This document shows positions 60,175 to 64,000 of a stretch of DNA of 64,000 nucleotides, piece after piece. Position 1 is the first letter of the stretch; every line of letters begins with the position of its first letter. Source of the DNA: Candidatus Promineifilum breve (GTDB lineage: Bacteria; Chloroflexota; Anaerolineae; Promineifilales; Promineifilaceae). The position numbers were made by a program, and so were the translations under genes. The DNA is taken from contig NZ_LN890655.1 in assembly GCF_900066015.1 (NCBI RefSeq), forward strand, positions 3,264,726 to 3,328,725, written 5' to 3'. Below the pieces are notes generated by a model. It saw nothing but the letters and a program-made list of their open reading frames with translations. It did not search any database and was not told the origin of the DNA.

Positions 60175-60815
60175 TGCCCGGCGGGGATGGCGCGCAACAT
60201 GGCCCGCACCGGGCTGCCGTCGCCGCCGACGATCTTGAGCGGGAAGGCGGCCAGTTCGTACAGCCCATCGGGCACTTCGCTCAGGTCAAGCCCCTCCAGG
60301 ATGAGGATGCCGTTGCGTTGCATGGCGTGGTGGCCGTCCAGCGTCTTGCTGTCGGGCGCGTCCATCGACGGCGCGTCGGCCCCGTAGAGGACGATGCCCC
60401 GCTGCCCCAGATAGTCGGCCAGTTCCGGGCTGGGATGGACGAACTCTTTTTGGAAGGTGCGGCGATCGGCCGTGCTGGCGCTCGACTTGACCAGCAGACG
60501 CGGCGCGCGCCCCAGGTCATGCCCGGCGAAATCGTCCGGCGTCAGCGGCCCCGCTGGTTTGGCGACGCTGATCACCTGCGCCGGCCCCCAGTAGGCGGCC
60601 AGATCGACCTTCTCCAGCGTCGCGCCGTCGTCGGTGAAGTGGTACGGGGCATCGACGTGGGTGGCCGTGTGGGCGCTCAGGGTCAGCGTCGTCACGTTGA
60701 CCGTGCTGCCCTCGGCGATGCGGCCGGTCGAGCGCAGTTCATAGTCCGTATCGCCCGGCCAGACGACCATGCCCGCAAATAACGGGCGGCTGATGTCATA
60801 CAATCGTTCGCTCAT
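60171..60815 (-). CDS. kynB: Kynurenine formamidase (cyclase family)
   Basis: A 214-residue metal-dependent hydrolase that turns N-formylkynurenine into kynurenine and formate. It has the family motif HTATHVDAPYHF, GDTDYELRSTG near the start and LYGADAPSMDAPDSKTLDGHH toward the end. First gene of kynB-kynU-MBL, all overlapping. No clear promoter is seen in the 100 bp shared with the divergent glycosidase gene. Confidence 0.92.
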   Translation of the reverse strand: MSERLYDISRPLFAGMVVWPGDTDYELRSTGRIAEGSTVNVTTLTLSAHTATHVDAPYHFTDDGATLEKVDLAAYWGPAQVISVAKPAGPLTPDDFAGHDLGRAPRLLVKSSASTADRRTFQKEFVHPSPELADYLGQRGIVLYGADAPSMDAPDSKTLDGHHAMQRNGILILEGLDLSEVPDGLYELAAFPLKIVGGDGSPVRAMLRAIPAGQ

Positions 60816-60916
60816 CGTTCGGTTTCTCCCATGTTATCCGTGGTAGATTGTGGTTGAGTATAGCCGTTCTATGGGATATGGGACAAAACCGCCTTGTGTG
60901 GCAAAATAGCGTTTGA

Positions 60917-62743
60917 ATGAACAAGTGGCGCGCGCGCATCTGGTGGCCGGTGGCCGCCGTGTTGGGGCTGCTGGGGCTGACGCTGGTCGTCATGGCCCAG
61001 GGCGACGGCCGCGACTATCTGCCCGTCGTCCTGCGCGGCCCGGTCTCCACCGGCGACCCGGTGGTGAAGATCAACTTCCAACCGGCGGCGGCCGAGGTGC
61101 CGCCCGGCTATTGGCCCGACAGCGGGGCGGTCTTCGGCAACCGTGGCAACGGCTTCAGCTACGGCTGGAACGCCGACAACAGCGCCACGACCCGCGAGCG
61201 CAACTCCCCCCTGGCCCCCGACCAACGCTACGACACGCTTATCCATCTGCAAAAGCCGGAGAACCCCGACGCCGTATGGGAGATCGCCCTGCCGCCGGGC
61301 ATCTACGACATCTATGCCGCCGCCGGCGACCCCGACGCCTCCGACGGCTTCATGCACAGCCTGGCCGAGGGGCTGGCGCTGGTGAACGGCGCGCCGAGCG
61401 ACAGCCGCCGCTTCGTTGACGGCACGGCCAATAGCCTAAGCGTCACCGACGGCCGCCTGACCGTGCGCAGCGGCCCAAGCGCGGCCAATAACAAGCTGCT
61501 GTTCCTGGAAATCTACAAGCTGGCCGACCTGCCCACGCCGACGCCCACCGCTACGCCCACGGCGTCGCCGACGCCAACCGCGTCGCCCACGCCCCCGGCG
61601 GGCATGACCGAGTTTCGCGGCCTGTGGGTGACGCGCTTCGACTGGACGCGCTTCAACCAACCGGCCGACCCGGCCCGGATTGACGAGATCGTGGACAACG
61701 CCGCCGACGCCGGCTTCAACGCCATCTTCTTTCAGGTGCGCGGCGCGGCCGATGCCTACTACACGCCGGGGCTGGAGCCGTGGGCGCAGCGGGTCAGCGG
61801 CGGCGCGTTCGGCCAACCGCCGTCGCCTTTCTGGGATCCGCTGGCCTACTTCATAAGCCGCGCCCAGGCCCGCGGGCTGCAACTCCACGCCTACGTCAAC
61901 GTCTATCCGGTGTGGGACAATTGCACCAACCCGCCGCCATTGACCAACCCGACGCCGCTCTACTATCTGTTACAGAGCGCCCACGGCACGAGTGACGACA
62001 AGCTCAACGGCCTGCAATGGACGACGTTCGATCAGATCGCCTGCGGCGATTACATCTATGCCGCCCCGCCTTCGGCCGCCTTCCGGGCGCATATGAAGGC
62101 CGTCGTCGCCGATCTGGTCGAGCGGTATAACGTGGACGGCATTCATCTGGATCGGATTCGCTACATCAACCGCACGACCTCGTGCGACCCGGTCAGCGAG
62201 GCGGCCTTTGGCGCGCCGTGTTTCACCAGCAACGGGCTATCATACGAGGACTGGCAGCGGCAGCAGGTCAATGAATTGGTGCGCGAGTTGTATGAGGACG
62301 TGATTGTCCCGGTCGGGCGCGACGTGTGGCTGACGGCCGCCGTCTGGCATACCTACCGTGACCTGTGGGGCTGGGGCTATAGCCAGGGCTACAGCGACTA
62401 CTATCAGGATTCGCAAGCGTGGGTGAAGGGCGGCTATATCGACGCCATCTCGCCGATGATCTACTCCAGCAACCCAGAGACCTTCCGGCTGGAGCGCTGG
62501 CGCACGCTGGTGGAGAACTTTCAGGCTAACCGCGGCGACCGCTTCATCATCCCCGGCATCGGCGGCGATCAGACGCCGTTCAGCGAGATCGCCGACCGCA
62601 TCGCCGCCGCGCGGCAGTTGGGGACGGCCGGCCACGCCATATTCTCCTATACGGCGCTGGAGGGCCACGACTACTTCGACGATCTGGCCGCCGGGCCATA
62701 TGCCACGCCCGCGGCCGTGCCCGACCTGACCTGGCACGATTAA
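60917..62743 (+). CDS. Secreted GHL10-type (DUF187) glycoside hydrolase with N-terminal carbohydrate-binding-like domain
   Basis: A 608-residue protein: N-terminal signal/anchor helix (WWPVAAVLGLLGLTLVVMA), a malectin/CBM-like beta domain (about 50-200: VKINFQPAAAEVPPGYWPDS to LFLEIYKLA), a Pro/Thr linker (about 205-230) and a TIM-barrel domain with FRGLWVTRFDWTRF, GFNAIFFQVRGAADAYY, GLQLHAYVNVYPVW, VDGIHLDRIRY and GHAIFSYTALEG, the GHL10/YngK family pattern. Family members act on cell-wall-type glycans. A GT4 gene follows by 21 nt, likely in one operon. Confidence 0.88.
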   Translation: MNKWRARIWWPVAAVLGLLGLTLVVMAQGDGRDYLPVVLRGPVSTGDPVVKINFQPAAAEVPPGYWPDSGAVFGNRGNGFSYGWNADNSATTRERNSPLAPDQRYDTLIHLQKPENPDAVWEIALPPGIYDIYAAAGDPDASDGFMHSLAEGLALVNGAPSDSRRFVDGTANSLSVTDGRLTVRSGPSAANNKLLFLEIYKLADLPTPTPTATPTASPTPTASPTPPAGMTEFRGLWVTRFDWTRFNQPADPARIDEIVDNAADAGFNAIFFQVRGAADAYYTPGLEPWAQRVSGGAFGQPPSPFWDPLAYFISRAQARGLQLHAYVNVYPVWDNCTNPPPLTNPTPLYYLLQSAHGTSDDKLNGLQWTTFDQIACGDYIYAAPPSAAFRAHMKAVVADLVERYNVDGIHLDRIRYINRTTSCDPVSEAAFGAPCFTSNGLSYEDWQRQQVNELVRELYEDVIVPVGRDVWLTAAVWHTYRDLWGWGYSQGYSDYYQDSQAWVKGGYIDAISPMIYSSNPETFRLERWRTLVENFQANRGDRFIIPGIGGDQTPFSEIADRIAAARQLGTAGHAIFSYTALEGHDYFDDLAAGPYATPAAVPDLTWHD

Positions 62744-62764
62744 GGCACTCGTCAACAATCCACA

Positions 62765-64000
62765 ATGAACGTCGAACCACAAGACGATGATCCGTTGGCT
62801 GAACTGCGGCGGCGGGCCACCCTGCGCGAGTTTACCTTTGTCTCGGGCGCGCCCGTGGTCGGCGGCCTGATGGCCCGGCTGCGCGCCGCCTGGAACAGCG
62901 TGGCGACCAAGTGGCAGGCCCGGCCGGTGATGGCCCAGCAATCGGCCTTCAACCGGGCGCTGGCCGACTGGCTGGCCCAACCGCCAAACGCGGCCGAGGT
63001 GGACGAGCGGCTCATCGCCCAGGATCACCGGCAAACGGCTTTAAGCGGCGAGATGGCCCGGCTGACGGCGCAGGCGCGGTGGGCGCGCGGCGAGCGAGCC
63101 GAACGACGCCCGCGCCTGGCCTATTTCAGTCCGCTGCCGCCGTCGCCCAGCGGCATCGCCGACTATAGCGCCGAGTTGCTGCCCCATCTGGCCGAACTGG
63201 CCGACATCACCCTTTTCAGCGATCAGCCCGAAGTTGACATCCTCGGCTTACCGAGCTACGCGACGGGCGACTACCCGGCCCTGCGCCACGCCTTCGACCT
63301 GCCCCTCTACCAGATGGGCAACAGCGACCGGCACGAGGCGATGTTTGCGATGATGATGCAATATCCGGGGGTTGTCGTCTTGCACGATTATTTCCTCCAC
63401 CACTTCATCCACTACCACACCGTCGGGCGCGGCGACTGGCCCGGCTACGAGCGCGAAATGGCCTACGCCGGTGGGCGCGACGGCCGCCGCCGGGCGCGCG
63501 CCATACGCGACAATCAGGCCACGTTCCCCTTGTTCGATGAGCCGCTCAACGCCCGCCTGATCGATGCCGCCGTGGGCCTCATCGTCCATAGCGACTTTGC
63601 CGCGCGGCGAGCGCGCGCCGCCCGGCCGGGTTTGCGCGCGGCGGTCATCGCCGCGCCGGTTGCGCCCCACCCCGGCCGATCGCGGCGCGCGCAGTTGGGC
63701 GTGGCCGATGACGCCGTGATCTTCGGCAGCTTCGGCCAACTGACGGCCGAAAAGCGGATCGACACTGCCCTGCGCGCCTTTCGCCGGGTGCGCGAGCAGT
63801 ATCCCCACAGCCGCTTCCTGCTGGCCGGCGGGGCGCAGCCCGACATTGACCTGCCGCGCCTGCTGGCCGATCTGCAACTGGCAGATGCGGTCATCGCCAT
63901 CGGTCACGTGGCCGAACTGGGCGAGTTCGTGGACTGGATCCACACCGCCGACGTGGTGGTCAATCTGCGGCAGCCGACGGTGGGCGAGACCTCGGCCGTC
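62765..64000 (+). CDS. Family 4 glycosyltransferase, 3' end outside the window
   Basis: ATG 62765 opens a frame that stays open to the last base; 412 codons are visible. A hydrophilic N-terminal part of about 115 residues precedes the GT-B fold, which starts LAYFSPLPPSPSGIADYSAELL, the usual opening of trehalose-/mannosyl-type GT4 enzymes. VVLHDYFLHHFIHYH and VIFGSFGQLTAEKRIDTALRAF, then HTADVVVNLRQPTVGETSAV at the edge, include the donor-site glutamate region. The extra N-terminal domain suggests a multidomain glycosyltransferase. Follows the secreted glycosidase by 21 nt. Confidence 0.85.
   Translation, partial: MNVEPQDDDPLAELRRRATLREFTFVSGAPVVGGLMARLRAAWNSVATKWQARPVMAQQSAFNRALADWLAQPPNAAEVDERLIAQDHRQTALSGEMARLTAQARWARGERAERRPRLAYFSPLPPSPSGIADYSAELLPHLAELADITLFSDQPEVDILGLPSYATGDYPALRHAFDLPLYQMGNSDRHEAMFAMMMQYPGVVVLHDYFLHHFIHYHTVGRGDWPGYEREMAYAGGRDGRRRARAIRDNQATFPLFDEPLNARLIDAAVGLIVHSDFAARRARAARPGLRAAVIAAPVAPHPGRSRRAQLGVADDAVIFGSFGQLTAEKRIDTALRAFRRVREQYPHSRFLLAGGAQPDIDLPRLLADLQLADAVIAIGHVAELGEFVDWIHTADVVVNLRQPTVGETSAV

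Overview
The window is GC-rich, gene-dense bacterial DNA. Nearly all of it is coding, with short gaps filled by several families of palindromic repeats. Gene content (CdaA-CdaR-Der, EF-P, DnaK, two-component system, bacterial LeuRS, two-domain GT2/GT4 enzymes, many HigBA/BrnTA-type modules) and the repeat-filled gaps suggest a filamentous or multicellular Chloroflexota (Anaerolineae/Ardenticatenia-like, for example a Promineifilum relative). This is an inference from style and content, because no rRNA or other marker settles it. I saw no rRNA, tRNA or CRISPR array.

Layout. 0-7.7 kb: two very large, consecutive, unrecognised proteins (the first cut by the window edge). 7.8-9.6 kb: plsY and a carotenoid-type GT2. 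9.7-14.3 kb: a secreted protein of two seven-blade propellers around three carboxypeptidase-regulatory-like domains. 14.5-21.8 kb: trans-3-hydroxy-L-proline dehydratase, dnaK, a lipoprotein, a methyltransferase, acetolactate decarboxylase, a PD-(D/E)XK-like pair, a chimeric gene remnant and a DUF1622 membrane protein. 21.8-29.3 kb: two paralogous type I phosphodiesterase-like enzymes, a GT2, a flippase-like membrane protein, HigBA and BrnTA modules and a DUF2442 protein. 29.3-31.3 kb: DUF5946 protein, quinone-oxidoreductase-like enzyme, small Cys-rich protein.

31.3-39.5 kb is a minus-strand cluster: response regulator, histidine-type phosphatase, PhnD, PhnC, a double-length PhnE and a sensor kinase. 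An IS982 element with a clean target duplication has landed in the last codons of the response regulator and separates it from the rest. The arrangement suggests phosphonate/phosphite uptake under two-component control.

39.6-46.7 kb: RidA, three co-transcribed zinc-ribbon/membrane proteins, EF-P, a LysM protein and leuS. leuS carries an in-frame insertion of three 42-bp palindromic repeat units, and it is preceded by a short ORF with clustered leucine codons and two terminator-like hairpins, which looks like a ribosome-mediated leucine attenuator. 47-50 kb: an AT-richer, decayed Rhs polymorphic-toxin locus with an Imm26 gene and other orphan, possibly immunity, genes between two RHS fragments.

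50-64 kb: cdaA-cdaR-der operon (c-di-AMP synthesis plus ribosome-assembly GTPase), GT4, an SDR-like NAD(P)-binding protein, Uma2 endonuclease, mutY, a kynurenine-pathway operon (kynB-kynU-MBL hydrolase), a secreted GHL10-type glycosidase and a GT4 cut by the window end. The most unusual points are the leuS leader, the repeat-built insertion inside LeuRS, the IS982-rewritten response-regulator tail, the fused PhnE with paired-cysteine domains, the decayed Rhs island and the twin giant proteins at the start.
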